Below are positions 7,808 through 20,332 of a stretch of 32,694 nt of DNA, piece after piece. Made by a program: the position numbers and the translations under genes. Each line of letters starts with the position of its first letter. Within the stretch, counting starts at the first letter, position 1. This DNA is from Nitrospirota bacterium (lineage in GTDB: Bacteria > Nitrospirota > Thermodesulfovibrionia > Thermodesulfovibrionales > Magnetobacteriaceae): assembly GCA_015233895.1 (NCBI GenBank), contig JADFXG010000035.1:1-32694 (forward strand), read 5' to 3'. The notes below the pieces were generated by a model that was given only the letters and a program-made list of their open reading frames with translations, was not told the origin of the DNA and made no database searches.

Positions 7808-9403
7808 TTTTGCTCCCGGAGGCTGTATGTTTTTCAATTAGTTTACATAACTCCTCTGCCGCAAACGGTTTTGAAATATAGTCATCCATGCCTGTTGCCA
7901 GACAAAGCTCCACATCTTCCTCACTTGCGTGTGCAGTTACGGCTATTATCGGTATCCCTGCATTTATCTTAGCATCTTTTGTATTTCTTATGTGCCTTGT
8001 TGCCTCTAACCCGTCCATAACCGGCATCTGTATATCCATAAGGACAAGGTCAAATGGTCTCTGAGCTAACATATCGAGAGCCTCTCGCCCGTTTACAACT
8101 GCTACCGGCGTATATCCGCGCCTTTGCAGAAGTCTGATGAGAAGTGTTTGGTTAACAATATTGTCTTCTGCTATTAAAATATTAAGATGCGCTCGAAATT
8201 CCATCATACTTTGGCATATCGGAACCGGCTCCGGTGTTTGCTGAAGTAAAAAATTGGCTATAAAGTAAAATGTGCTGCCTTTGCCTGAATCGCTCTCTAC
8301 CCAAATATCACCACCTGTCATACAGAGAATCTTTTTTGCTATTGCAAGGCCCAGTCCCGTACCTCCATATCTCTTTGTCATAAAATGATCACATTGAGTG
8401 AAGCTATCAAAAATCATATCAAAATTTTCCTTTGAGATTCCTATTCCGGTATCAGACACCGAAAACAATAAACGAGTCTCTTTATCAGACAGTGCAGGCA
8501 AGTCTTTGCCATTTACTGTTTCCGGAGCTACGGTTGCTTTTAAATCTATACTGCCTCTTTCGGTAAACTTCAGAGCATTGCTTATAAGATTAGTAAGCAC
8601 ATATTTTAGCTTTCTGACATCCCCCTTTAACGTTGCAGGCACATTTGGAGAAATTTCGGTACTAAGTTTTATCCCCCTGCTCTGCGCCTGAGCTATAAAC
8701 GGCTCAAGTGTGACATTTATCATAGAGAGTACATCAAAATCCACCTCCTCTGCCACCATTTTTCCGGCTTCTATGCTGGAAAAATCAAGGATGCTGTTTA
8801 TCAGACTGAGCAAATTGTGTGATGACTCTTTAACCATCATGAGATATTCTCTCTGTTCGGTGTCCAGTTTGGTATCCAAAACAAGTTCAGTAAACCCTAT
8901 TATGCCGTTCATAGGTGTGCGAAGTTCGTGGCTCATGTTGGCTAAAAATGCGGTTTTTGCCCTGTTTGCCTCCTCTGCCAGTTTTACCTTTAGTATCAGT
9001 TGCTGTTCTATCAACATCTGTCTCTTTAACGCTAAGTGATTCTTAACGCGCAGTTTAACTATGTTTGGATTAATTGGTTTTGTTATATAGTCTACAGCAC
9101 CAAGCTCCAACCCGATGGTTTCATCTGTTTCATGGTTCATAGACGTTACAAACATCACAGGCACATCTTTTAGTGAAGACTCTTTCTTTAACCTGCGGCA
9201 CAGCTCGTAGCCATCCATATCGGGCATTACCACATCAAGAAGTATTAGGTCTGGTTTTACCGTAAATGCTATTTCAAGGGCTTTCTTAGCATGAGTGGCA
9301 AAGTATAGTGTATAAGTGTCTTGTAATACCTCATTGATTATCTCAATGTTTGAAATAGCGTCATCAACTATCAGTATTTTTTGTTTTTCAATATTTTCAG
9401 ACA

Positions 9404-9404
<1 letters not shown>
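7800..9404 (-). CDS. hybrid sensor histidine kinase (REC-HisKA-HATPase-REC)
   Basis: A 534-aa cytoplasmic kinase without its own membrane sensor. Receiver 1 (about 8-125; [11 protein letters not shown]), HisKA with phospho-His in [14 protein letters not shown] (about 160), HATPase ([21 protein letters not shown]; about 265-390), receiver 2 (about 405-525; [19 protein letters not shown]). Phosphate likely comes from the membrane kinase upstream through receiver 1 and passes on to the HD-GYP regulator. The GTG start (9404-9402) overlaps the previous stop as TAGTG and has GGAGGA 4 nt upstream. Receiver 1 and the receiver of the HD-GYP gene are close paralogues even at DNA level, indicating tandem duplication. 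Confidence 0.92.
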
Positions 9405-12883
<3,479 letters not shown>

Positions 12884-13212
12884 GTTACCCTAATCATAAT
12901 CAGCCCTCCACCACCTTTATAAAGACGCCCTTACTTACTCAACCACCTTAAAACAAGCCCTTAAGTAAAGTCAATACATTTTCCCTACCCTTTTACGCCC
13001 TGCACCATTTTTACAATACCCTCCATTTACTACCAAGTAAAAACGTAATAGAGGAGTGTAGCATATGGGGACTTACAGATGACTTACAGATGACTTACAG
13101 ATTGAGAATTTTTTTGCATACTGTGCAGATTTTTGCACATAGTTTTTCCTCACCTGCGTCCATTTGAGGATTATTCCTTACCTTTTTGACAGATGCCTGA
13201 TATAAAAGTTAC
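12884..13212. other. intergenic region carrying the phosphorelay promoter
   Basis: There is no gene in this stretch. It contains the triple direct repeat and -10 box of the phosphorelay promoter, an untranslated leader of about 165 nt, and a palindrome TGTGCA-N6-TGCACA (13122-13139) about 20 bp upstream of the repeats. The palindrome could be an additional operator; no T-run follows it on the minus strand, so it is not a terminator for rlmD. Confidence 0.55.
13055..13102 (-). promoter_or_regulatory. promoter with three 11-bp-spaced direct repeats
   Basis: On the minus strand ATCTGTAAGT occurs three times (ending at 13093, 13082 and 13071), each separated by one base, a strict 11-bp period. 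After the last GTAAG there are exactly 11 nt, then a -10-like TACACT (13060-13055). The repeats cover the -35 region, as expected for an OmpR/SARP-fold activator. The same layout recurs at 25934-25970 and 27497-27533. Confidence 0.65.
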
Positions 13213-14460
13213 TTACTTAGGGAGTTTTGGCTCATTTTTCAGTTCAAATACTGAAAGAGTTTCAGCATGGTATGTGTTTGGAAACATGTCAAATAATCTG
13301 ACTGATAGAAGCTCATACATATCCATGAGTTTTGCAGCGTCACGGGCAAACGTTGAGGGATTGCATGAGACATAGGCAATCTTTACGGGTGAAAGCGCTT
13401 TCAGTGTTTCCATCGCTTTGTTTGTTAACCCGGAACGAGGAGGGTCTATTATTACGATATCATATTTTTGCAGTGAGCGGTGTTTTTCAAATGGTTTCGT
13501 TTTAAAGGCCACATTCTTAACGTTGTTTAGTTTAATGTTACGCAGACCGTCCTCAACACTGTGCCGGTTTTCCTCAATAACTGTAACATTATGAGCTGAA
13601 AATGACAGCGGAATGGCAAAATTCCCGCCGCCACCGTAAACATCCAGAATATTTTTTCCCTCAAGCGGCTCAAGAAGCTCCAACATCTTCTCTATCAACA
13701 AAGAGTTCATAGCCCAGTTGGACTGAATAAACCCCATTGGCGATACAGTATATGTAAATGCAGGGGTGTCACTTTCAAACACACAAAACGTCTTCTCCGC
13801 CGATATCCCCTCATCGGAAACAACTGCGTCAAAACCAATATCAAGGAAAAAATCCAACTGCGACTCATCCACACCCTCCCCTTTCACATAAGCTATCGTG
13901 TTAGAGCCGGAAAGAATTTGAACTTCCCTTAAACCCCTTAAAAAACGAGCGCCTGTCAATTTTCCAAGGAATTTATTAATCACAGGGTTTAACAAATGGC
14001 ATTCACTGATGGGAATCACATGCCTTGAGTTTTCCCGATAGAAACCGATTTCAGGCTCACTGCCCCCTGAAATCTTAAACTGCGCCTTGTTTCTGTAATT
14101 CCATTGGTTTAGAAAAACTGTCTCTTTAAGCGGTATTCCGCCCTCATTCATTTTACCAATTCTAACGAGGCAGTCCAAAAGGATTTCCTCTTTGATGGAA
14201 AGCTGCCTTTCATAAGAAATGTGCTGATAGTGGCAGCCCCCACAGAGGTTATAATCCTTGCAACGGGGAGTGACCCTGTCTGATGAAGCGTTAAGTATCT
14301 CTACTGCTTGCGCTATCGAGTAGTCACGTTTACTTTCAGTAAGCTCCGCTATGACCCTCTCGCCGGGCAGTGTCCCTTTTACGAAGATGACGCCGTCTTT
14401 TTTTGACAGGCACATTCCTCCATAAACAGGGGCTGCCGGCTCAAGCTCCAGGAGTTTCAT
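13213..14460 (-). CDS. rlmD: 23S rRNA (uracil-C5)-methyltransferase, RlmD/RumA family
   Basis: S-adenosylmethionine-dependent 5-methyluridine methyltransferase of the TrmA/RlmD family. A TRAM-like N-terminal domain (about 1-57) precedes the [4Fe-4S] cysteine pattern CKDYNLCGGCHYQH (about 65-78) with a fourth Cys in SECHLLNP (about 160). The SAM-binding segment is ILDVYGGGGNFAIPL (about 272), then IIDPPRSGL and the catalytic Cys in YVSCNPSTFARD (about 368). 415 aa, usual size. ATG at 14460 overlaps the upstream receiver gene's stop as ATGA, so the longer reading from 14541 is rejected. The target uridine is not certain; RlmD/RlmCD-like is inferred from the iron-sulfur cysteines. Confidence 0.87.
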   Translation of the reverse strand: MKLLELEPAAPVYGGMCLSKKDGVIFVKGTLPGERVIAELTESKRDYSIAQAVEILNASSDRVTPRCKDYNLCGGCHYQHISYERQLSIKEEILLDCLVRIGKMNEGGIPLKETVFLNQWNYRNKAQFKISGGSEPEIGFYRENSRHVIPISECHLLNPVINKFLGKLTGARFLRGLREVQILSGSNTIAYVKGEGVDESQLDFFLDIGFDAVVSDEGISAEKTFCVFESDTPAFTYTVSPMGFIQSNWAMNSLLIEKMLELLEPLEGKNILDVYGGGGNFAIPLSFSAHNVTVIEENRHSVEDGLRNIKLNNVKNVAFKTKPFEKHRSLQKYDIVIIDPPRSGLTNKAMETLKALSPVKIAYVSCNPSTFARDAAKLMDMYELLSVRLFDMFPNTYHAETLSVFELKNEPKLPK

Positions 14461-14816
14461 TTCCTGGCTAAAAGGGTCTTTATCGTGCTCTTTAGCTCTG
14501 TTAAGTCTGCTGATTTTACAACATACGCATCCGAGGCCCACACGGAGAAATCATCCCTGTAATCATACGCCGTTGACATTATCACTGGGAGATTTGGTTT
14601 CTTTTCCTTCATCCGTCTAAGCACCTCTATGCCGTCCATGCCTGGCATCAGAATATCCAAAGTTACAATGTCAGGGGTTTCCTTCTCAAAAAACTCCAGA
14701 GCTTCTTTGCCTGAGCTTGCTATGAAAACCTCGTACTGTTCATCCTCAAGCTCTGCCTGATACAGCATTCTAAGATGTTGGTCGTCATCAACTATCAGCA
14801 CCTTCGGTTTACTCAT
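14457..14816 (-). CDS. single-domain response regulator (REC only)
   Basis: A 119-aa CheY-like receiver with no output domain: acidic pocket VDDDQH, phospho-Asp in LDILMPGMDGIE (about 54), Thr/Ser switch MSTAY, and Lys in VVKSAD (about 104). It probably takes phosphate from the kinase encoded just upstream, whose 3' end it overlaps by 8 bp, and acts through protein contacts. ATG at 14816 with GGAGGG 5-6 nt upstream. Its stop overlaps the rlmD start as ATGA, so translation of the three genes is likely coupled. Confidence 0.9.
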   Translation of the reverse strand: MSKPKVLIVDDDQHLRMLYQAELEDEQYEVFIASSGKEALEFFEKETPDIVTLDILMPGMDGIEVLRRMKEKKPNLPVIMSTAYDYRDDFSVWASDAYVVKSADLTELKSTIKTLLARK

Positions 14817-17800
14817 TGTTTCCCTCCTTTAATAATAGATTAATTTTAAATATCGTTCCTACACCTACTAAACTATTAACTTCTATGGTTCCTTTATGTT
14901 CCTCAATAATCTTTTGCGCTATAGTCAGCCCCAAACCAGCCCCCGTTGTCTTTGTCGTATAAAATGGGTCAAACAGGTGTTTTAACTCCTCACTGGTAAT
15001 CCCAGCCCCTGTGTCCTCTATTTCTATACAAGCCATGTTTTGTTCCCGTTTTGTGCAAACACTAATGCGTCCCCCGCCTGCTACTGCCTGTTTGGCATTG
15101 TCTATTATGTTGAAAACGGCCTCTTTCAGGCTGCCAGGGTTTCCGATTATTTCAAGATTTTTTTGAAAATATCGTTCCTCCACGGTGATTTTTCTATTTA
15201 CAGGCCACTCTGTTTTAGAAAGTACGGAATGCAAAAGGGCGTTAATATCCACCTTCTCATTGGCAATTTTGTTTTCTCTGACAAAACTCAGAGTTTGTCT
15301 GAGAAGTGCCTCAAGGCGTCCCACCTCGTTTACTATTATGTGCGCATAATCCTTTAGAGGCTCATCGAGTTTTGTCTCAAGTCTTCTTGCAAATCCGCCT
15401 ATAGAGGAAAGCGGATTCCTTATCTCATGCGCTACACGAGCTGACATCTCACCGAGGGCAGCCACTTTCTCTATGCTTGCCAACTGCTCACGAAGGGATT
15501 TTATCTCCGTCACATTACTTACTATATGAATCGTTCCTTGAAACTCACCGTGGTGGTCATATATCGGAGAGCTTGAAACACTGTACGTATCCTTTGTCCG
15601 GTAATAAAACCCCTCTACTTCTATTATCCGCGATTTCCCCTTTTCAAGTGCCTGTTTATGCGAACAGTGAGGCCATGGCTCTGTACTGTTATGAAATACC
15701 TCGTGACACTTTTTTCCTATTATTTGTGCAGGCGTAAGCCCAGTAAGATCACACACAGACTTATTAACCTTTATAATGTTCAAATCCATATCAGTTATGT
15801 AAACCAGATCGTTTATGGATTCAAAGATGTTTTCCAGCTCGGTCTCGGCCAGTTTCACCTGCTCAAAAAGTCTGGCGCTTTCTATGGCTGTTGCAGCCTG
15901 ATCGGCAAAACTCAACAGATACTCGGCATCATCCTCTGTTATGGGCCTCAGGTTGAATAAATTGTCAACCCACAGTACCCCTATAGCATTGTTACGCGCT
16001 ATTATGGGTACAACCAGATAAGCCTCAGTGCCGAGATATTGAGTCAGTATGGGGTTAGACAAGGGGTCTGCTGCCGCATCTTTTACGTTGTAATGTGTTT
16101 TTTTAGCTACGGCCATAGACAGATAGCATGAGGAGTCCAGAGGTATCTGAAGCCTCATTGAGAGTTTATCCATAAAAGAGTCTTTACTGAGATGGCCATT
16201 CTCTATTTCTTGCAGAATACTATGCAGGGATTTTTCCTCAAAAGACAAATCCTGCCATATCCGTGCGGCCTCCTCGTGATTTGTCGGACCCACTCCCATC
16301 TTTCCTCTGAGCATATGGCTTGCTTCATCGCAGAGAAAAATTATTGCCCTGTTAAATCCTAACCCGTCGCTTACAGTCACTGCCGTAAGAATCATCCTGA
16401 GCAGCTTGTCAAGCTCAAGGGTGCCTCGCATAGCGGAACTTATGAAAAACAGTCTGGAAAACTTCCTGTTACTATTAACAAGCTTTTCCTCAATAGATTT
16501 CCGTAAAGATATATCACGCGCTATCATGCTCATTCCGGTAACAACTCCCGATGCGTCCTTTATCGGAGATATTGTCAAACTTATGTCAACACGTGAACCG
16601 TCCTTACGGGTTCCACGTGTTTCCACATCTTTTAGAATCTCTCCCTGTCTGATTGCATCGAGATGTGCTTTGCCGCTAATCAGAGCCGACTCCGGCAGAA
16701 ACGGTATGAAGGTATCTAATGCCTCCTGCTCGGTAAAGCCAAAAATACTTTCCGCACTCTTGTTCCATGACGTTATCATACAGTCTAAATTGGCTGTTAT
16801 TATGGCATCGGCAGAGTTTTCGATGAGGCTCTCAAGACGTTCCTTGGTATCAGAGACTTTTATGTATAACTCGGTTATCTCAGTTTGGCTGGCTATCCTG
16901 TCGGTTATATCCCTTATCATGACGATGCACTCGTCTATCCGGTCATCTTCTTCTCGTATCGGATAAGCGCTGATTTCAGCATATCTGTCATTTTTAACAT
17001 AATTAACCGTGCTAATCTGTCCTGAGTTAAAAGTTGCCTCTGCCACACACTGCGGGCAGACGCCATCCTCGTATGGAAAGACTTCATGACATTTCCTGCC
17101 TGGGATTTCCATGACTCTGAATGATGTCCATTTCTCTATAGCCTTATTAGCAGTGGTTATGGTCAGTTTTCTGTCAACTGTGGCAATGGCAGCATTTACA
17201 CTGTTAAAGAGAATTTCCATCCTGTTTTGAGAGACGGTTTTAGCCCGTTGCCATTGAAGTTCCTTTCTGTGTGCCAAAGCACGCTCGATGCTAAGGGCGG
17301 CCAGAATTGCAAAACCCTCTAACGTCAAAAGGTCGTCTTTAGTAATTAATGACACGGCTATGCCGGGAAGCTTTGCCTTATCATATACTTCAAGGGTGCC
17401 AATCAGTGAGCTGCCTGTCTTAAGAGGTACAACGGCCATAGAGCGAATCATCAACTGCAGCACTCGCAGCTCATTTGGCAGTGCACTGGTATCATCTATA
17501 AGAAGCGCCTGATTTTTTTTTAGAACCTGTGAGAACACCTCCTCGCCGACCTTCTGTGCCAATATACTTAAAACGCCCTGCGCAAGACCATAGGATGCCT
17601 TTATCGTGTAACCGGTGCGTCCCTTTAACCGGATGGCACAGCCGTTAACATTGGCAAGGGATGTGACTGTTTTGCAGATAGTATCAAGGAGCTTATCGAG
17701 GTCAGAGACGGAACCTGTTTGTCTTGCAAAATCAAAAAGACAAAGGAGTCTCTCAGCCTTTATAAAAGGTTTGTAGTGAAGTAACAGTTCAGGGTCGTTA

Positions 17801-17838
17801 AACCCTGACAATTGCCTTTGTGCCGTCTCAGTGAGCAA
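14809..17838 (-). CDS. soluble multi-sensor histidine kinase (GAF-PAS-PAS-GAF-PAS-HisKA-HATPase)
   Basis: A 1009-aa sensor kinase without clear membrane segments, so it should sense cytoplasmic signals. In order: GAF (about 30-195), PAS (205-315), PAS (335-455), GAF (465-665), PAS (680-795), HisKA with VAHEIRNPLSSIGGF (about 830), and HATPase (DNAKQAV, DTGAGI, GAGLGLTI). PAS 1 and PAS 3 each contain a CHEVF...C..C cluster that could bind a metal, cluster or haem (inference). There is no receiver of its own; the adjacent REC-only gene is the natural partner. The start is TTG at 17838 with only a weak GGGA upstream. galT ends 35 bp upstream on the same strand. Confidence 0.9.
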   Translation of the reverse strand: MLTETAQRQLSGFNDPELLLHYKPFIKAERLLCLFDFARQTGSVSDLDKLLDTICKTVTSLANVNGCAIRLKGRTGYTIKASYGLAQGVLSILAQKVGEEVFSQVLKKNQALLIDDTSALPNELRVLQLMIRSMAVVPLKTGSSLIGTLEVYDKAKLPGIAVSLITKDDLLTLEGFAILAALSIERALAHRKELQWQRAKTVSQNRMEILFNSVNAAIATVDRKLTITTANKAIEKWTSFRVMEIPGRKCHEVFPYEDGVCPQCVAEATFNSGQISTVNYVKNDRYAEISAYPIREEDDRIDECIVMIRDITDRIASQTEITELYIKVSDTKERLESLIENSADAIITANLDCMITSWNKSAESIFGFTEQEALDTFIPFLPESALISGKAHLDAIRQGEILKDVETRGTRKDGSRVDISLTISPIKDASGVVTGMSMIARDISLRKSIEEKLVNSNRKFSRLFFISSAMRGTLELDKLLRMILTAVTVSDGLGFNRAIIFLCDEASHMLRGKMGVGPTNHEEAARIWQDLSFEEKSLHSILQEIENGHLSKDSFMDKLSMRLQIPLDSSCYLSMAVAKKTHYNVKDAAADPLSNPILTQYLGTEAYLVVPIIARNNAIGVLWVDNLFNLRPITEDDAEYLLSFADQAATAIESARLFEQVKLAETELENIFESINDLVYITDMDLNIIKVNKSVCDLTGLTPAQIIGKKCHEVFHNSTEPWPHCSHKQALEKGKSRIIEVEGFYYRTKDTYSVSSSPIYDHHGEFQGTIHIVSNVTEIKSLREQLASIEKVAALGEMSARVAHEIRNPLSSIGGFARRLETKLDEPLKDYAHIIVNEVGRLEALLRQTLSFVRENKIANEKVDINALLHSVLSKTEWPVNRKITVEERYFQKNLEIIGNPGSLKEAVFNIIDNAKQAVAGGGRISVCTKREQNMACIEIEDTGAGITSEELKHLFDPFYTTKTTGAGLGLTIAQKIIEEHKGTIEVNSLVGVGTIFKINLLLKEGNNE

Positions 17839-17873
17839 TTTTTATTCCCGCAGGCGTTCCTCTTTAGTTCCCT

Positions 17874-18869
17874 CTACTGTCCGCCCTTTAAGAATCTTAC
17901 GGCATCCTCAGGAGATGTGGGATTAATATAGAATCCGGAGCCCCACTCAAACCCTGCCATTTTCGTAAGTTTAGGGAATATTTCTATATGCCAGTGGTAG
18001 TAGTGGTTTTCCTCGGCATTTAGCGGAGATGTGTGAATTACGAAATTATACGGCGGGACATCCAAAATTTTATCAAGCATCTTAAGTGTTGTCTGCATTA
18101 TTTCAGCAAGAGCTGCAAAGGAGTTTTCTTTGGGTCTGAAAGAGGATTCGTGGTTTTTTGGCATTATCCACATTTCAAAAGGCACGCGCGGCGCATAGGC
18201 TGAAAGCGTTATATATAAATCATTTTCACACACAACACGTTTGTTCATATGTTTTTCCTGCTCTATAAGATCGCAGTATATGCACTTTTCCATAAAATCA
18301 AAATACTTCTTTGAAGAGTCCAGCTCCTCCTGCACTCTTTTGGGCACAATAGGGAGAGCGATTAGTTGGCTGTGCGTATGTTCAAGAGTTGAACCAGCAG
18401 ATTCTCCCTCGTTTTTATAAATTAAAATGTACTGAAACCTGTGGTCTTTCTTTAAGTCTGTCAGGCGGGAGTAAAAAGCCCACAAAACGTCCTCTGCAGA
18501 CTTTGAGGGCATTGTAGCCAGAGAGAGCTCGTGGCTGGGGGTCTCTACGATTACCTCATGGGCTCCGATACCGTTCATCCGCCCAAAAATGTGCTCACCT
18601 GCCCTTTCCAGCTCTCCTTCTATCTGCAGTGCCGGGAACTTGTTGGGTACTACTCGCAGTGTCCAATCAGAGGGACCAGTCTTTTGTGAGCCTCTGAAGG
18701 CGAGAATCTCATTTGGGGTTGTGTACTCATGTCCCGGACAGAAAGGACAAAATCCGGATAGTTTTTTCCGCCTCGATGAGGGGGACATGAAATCAGAGGG
18801 TCTCTTGCCCCTTTCCGTTGATATTATAACCCAACGCCCTATTATAGGGTCTTTTCTTAACTCTGACAT
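17874..18869 (-). CDS. galT: galactose-1-phosphate uridylyltransferase
   Basis: Leloir-pathway enzyme of the HIT superfamily, transferring UMP between UDP-glucose and galactose-1-phosphate. 331 aa, as usual. Zinc-type cysteines occur in GFCPFCPGHE (about residue 40) and MEKCIYCDLIEQE (about 192). The nucleotidyl-acceptor His lies in STLEHTHSQLIALP (HTH in place of the E. coli HPH; this variant also occurs in other bacteria). The C-terminal half has HYYHWHIEIFPKLT with the second metal-site residues. ATG at 18869 is preceded by AGGAGG. It heads the run galT-kinase-regulator-rlmD, an odd mix without obvious metabolic link; no galE or galK is in view. Confidence 0.92.
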   Translation of the reverse strand: MSELRKDPIIGRWVIISTERGKRPSDFMSPSSRRKKLSGFCPFCPGHEYTTPNEILAFRGSQKTGPSDWTLRVVPNKFPALQIEGELERAGEHIFGRMNGIGAHEVIVETPSHELSLATMPSKSAEDVLWAFYSRLTDLKKDHRFQYILIYKNEGESAGSTLEHTHSQLIALPIVPKRVQEELDSSKKYFDFMEKCIYCDLIEQEKHMNKRVVCENDLYITLSAYAPRVPFEMWIMPKNHESSFRPKENSFAALAEIMQTTLKMLDKILDVPPYNFVIHTSPLNAEENHYYHWHIEIFPKLTKMAGFEWGSGFYINPTSPEDAVRFLKGGQ

Positions 18870-19039
18870 TTAAGCCTCCTGTTTATTTAATATGTTTGCT
18901 TTGAATATTTTTTATTCTTAGCCTGCTTTATATCAAAACAGCCTTTTATCTGTCTATATTAAAATCTTTTAAAAAACCATCCCTTTCCATTACTATAAAA
19001 TAGTCAGGGTATTGTATCATAAATAAAGAAAAGTTTAAC

Positions 19040-20014
19040 ATGAAAACAACATTTTTTTGTAAACAGATAAATAATCCTTTTGAGGACCCCTCGGTATATG
19101 TCAGGCTGAGGTGCCAAAGGCACACTTTTCTCTTTGATTGCGGTGACATATCTGCACTTCAGCCAGCGGAGATATTAAAAATAGCCACAATTTTTGTCAC
19201 TCATATGCACATTGACCACTTTATTGGCTTTGACCTAATCCTGCGGCTTGTGCTTGGACGTGATATGCCGCTTACCATCTACGGCCCGGAGGGAATAATT
19301 TACGCAGTGGAGAGTAAGCTAAAGGGCTTTACATGGAATCTGATTAAAGAATATCCAATTAAAATAGAAGTATTTGAAATTACAGGAAATTCAATGTCTC
19401 ACGCCAGTTTTTATGCCGAATCCGGATTTGAGAAAATTCAACGGCCTGACTTACCCTTTAAAAGGACTATTTATAATGAGGATGGAATTACGGTTAATGC
19501 AGAGATTTTTGACCACGGGATACCGGTTGCCGGTTATTCGATGAGTGAGGAAAACCATATAAACATAAATAAGGATGAACTCTTAAGACGTGGATTTGAA
19601 ACAGGTCCGTGGCTGACTGGATTCAAAAAAGCAATCAGAAACGGTAGCAACGACTATAGGGTAACCCACAGCGGTAAAACATACACCAAAGATGATCTTA
19701 ACAGTCTTGTTATGATAACGGAGGGCCAGAAGATTTCATACATCACAGACATTGCCCCAACTGATGAAAACATAAGCAGAGCCATCGAGCTTGCCCGCAA
19801 CTCGGACATCCTCTACATCGAGGCCTTTTTTTTGAAAGAAGACCACGAGCGGGCATTTAAAAGGAACCACCTGACTACAGCCCATGCCGGTCACATTGCT
19901 AAAGCTGCCGGAGCAAAGCATATTGAATTAATTCATATTTCGCCTAAGTACACAGGCCTGTACAGTAAGGCAGAGTCGGAGGTGTTGGAGATGTTAGAAG
20001 AAAGCAAGGAATAA
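19040..20014 (+). CDS. RNase Z-like MBL-fold metallohydrolase
   Basis: A 324-aa metallo-beta-lactamase-fold hydrolase. The metal motif FVTHMHIDHFIGFD (HxHxDH, about residue 54) is intact, and later ligands are present as EIFDHGIPVAGYSM (His), ISYITDIAPTD (Asp) and LIHISPKYTG (His), with HLTTAHAGHIAKAAGAK before the last. The overall plan matches tRNase Z-related proteins, which cleave tRNA 3' trailers, but canonical RNase Z identity is not certain. ATG at 19040 has only a weak purine stretch upstream. It is divergent from galT and has no operon partner. Confidence 0.8.
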   Translation: MKTTFFCKQINNPFEDPSVYVRLRCQRHTFLFDCGDISALQPAEILKIATIFVTHMHIDHFIGFDLILRLVLGRDMPLTIYGPEGIIYAVESKLKGFTWNLIKEYPIKIEVFEITGNSMSHASFYAESGFEKIQRPDLPFKRTIYNEDGITVNAEIFDHGIPVAGYSMSEENHININKDELLRRGFETGPWLTGFKKAIRNGSNDYRVTHSGKTYTKDDLNSLVMITEGQKISYITDIAPTDENISRAIELARNSDILYIEAFFLKEDHERAFKRNHLTTAHAGHIAKAAGAKHIELIHISPKYTGLYSKAESEVLEMLEESKE

Positions 20015-20332
20015 TCCGCTAGTTTATTCTCATCCAGTTTTCCAAGTATTTCAGCCAATTTTTGGAGTACATGATACTCTATAGGTACTGTCTAAGTCAA
20101 AAATTTATTTAAACTCCAGCGTATAACCTATTGAACGTTTTATGAGTTTCTGTGTGCACAACTATATGGAACGAATCTCTACAAACATATATAGAACCCT
20201 ATCTCTTTTACTATGTTATGGGAATTTCGGCTTTTGCACCTACTACCCCACCCACCCCTTTTGCTTTTTGACGGCAACAATGCCGTGCAGGACAAGTGTT
20301 TGTACAGATAGTTAATGACTGCCAACGCATCC
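20015..20332. other. intergenic region downstream of the decayed caspase/FGE gene
   Basis: I see no gene on either strand. It contains a perfect hairpin (20271-20286) and the 8-bp palindrome TGTGCACA (about 20153-20160). It may be the former 3' flank of a DGR target, but no reverse transcriptase or accessory gene is recognisable. Confidence 0.5.
20271..20286. repeat. perfect hairpin downstream of the AAC-rich gene end
   Basis: ACGGCA-ACAA-TGCCGT: 6-bp stem, 4-nt loop. No T-tract follows on either strand, so it is not an obvious terminator. It lies about 80 bp beyond the IMH-like GGGTTCCGCCTC of the adjacent pseudogene. Confidence 0.5.

Noticed and set aside
7808-7837. Longer start (ATG 7837) for the HD-GYP regulator
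   Set aside because: The paralogous upstream gene starts with GTG at the equivalent residue and a GGGAG site precedes GTG 7807.
13122-13139. TGTGCA-N6-TGCACA as rlmD terminator or Crp site
   Set aside because: No T-tract follows on the minus strand, and it lacks the flanking bases of a Crp site; kept only as an unassigned palindrome.
14461-14541. N-terminal extension of rlmD (MGLGCVCCKISRLNR...)
   Set aside because: It would overlap the receiver gene by about 85 bp and precede the conserved TRAM start; ATG at 14460 forms a normal ATGA overlap.
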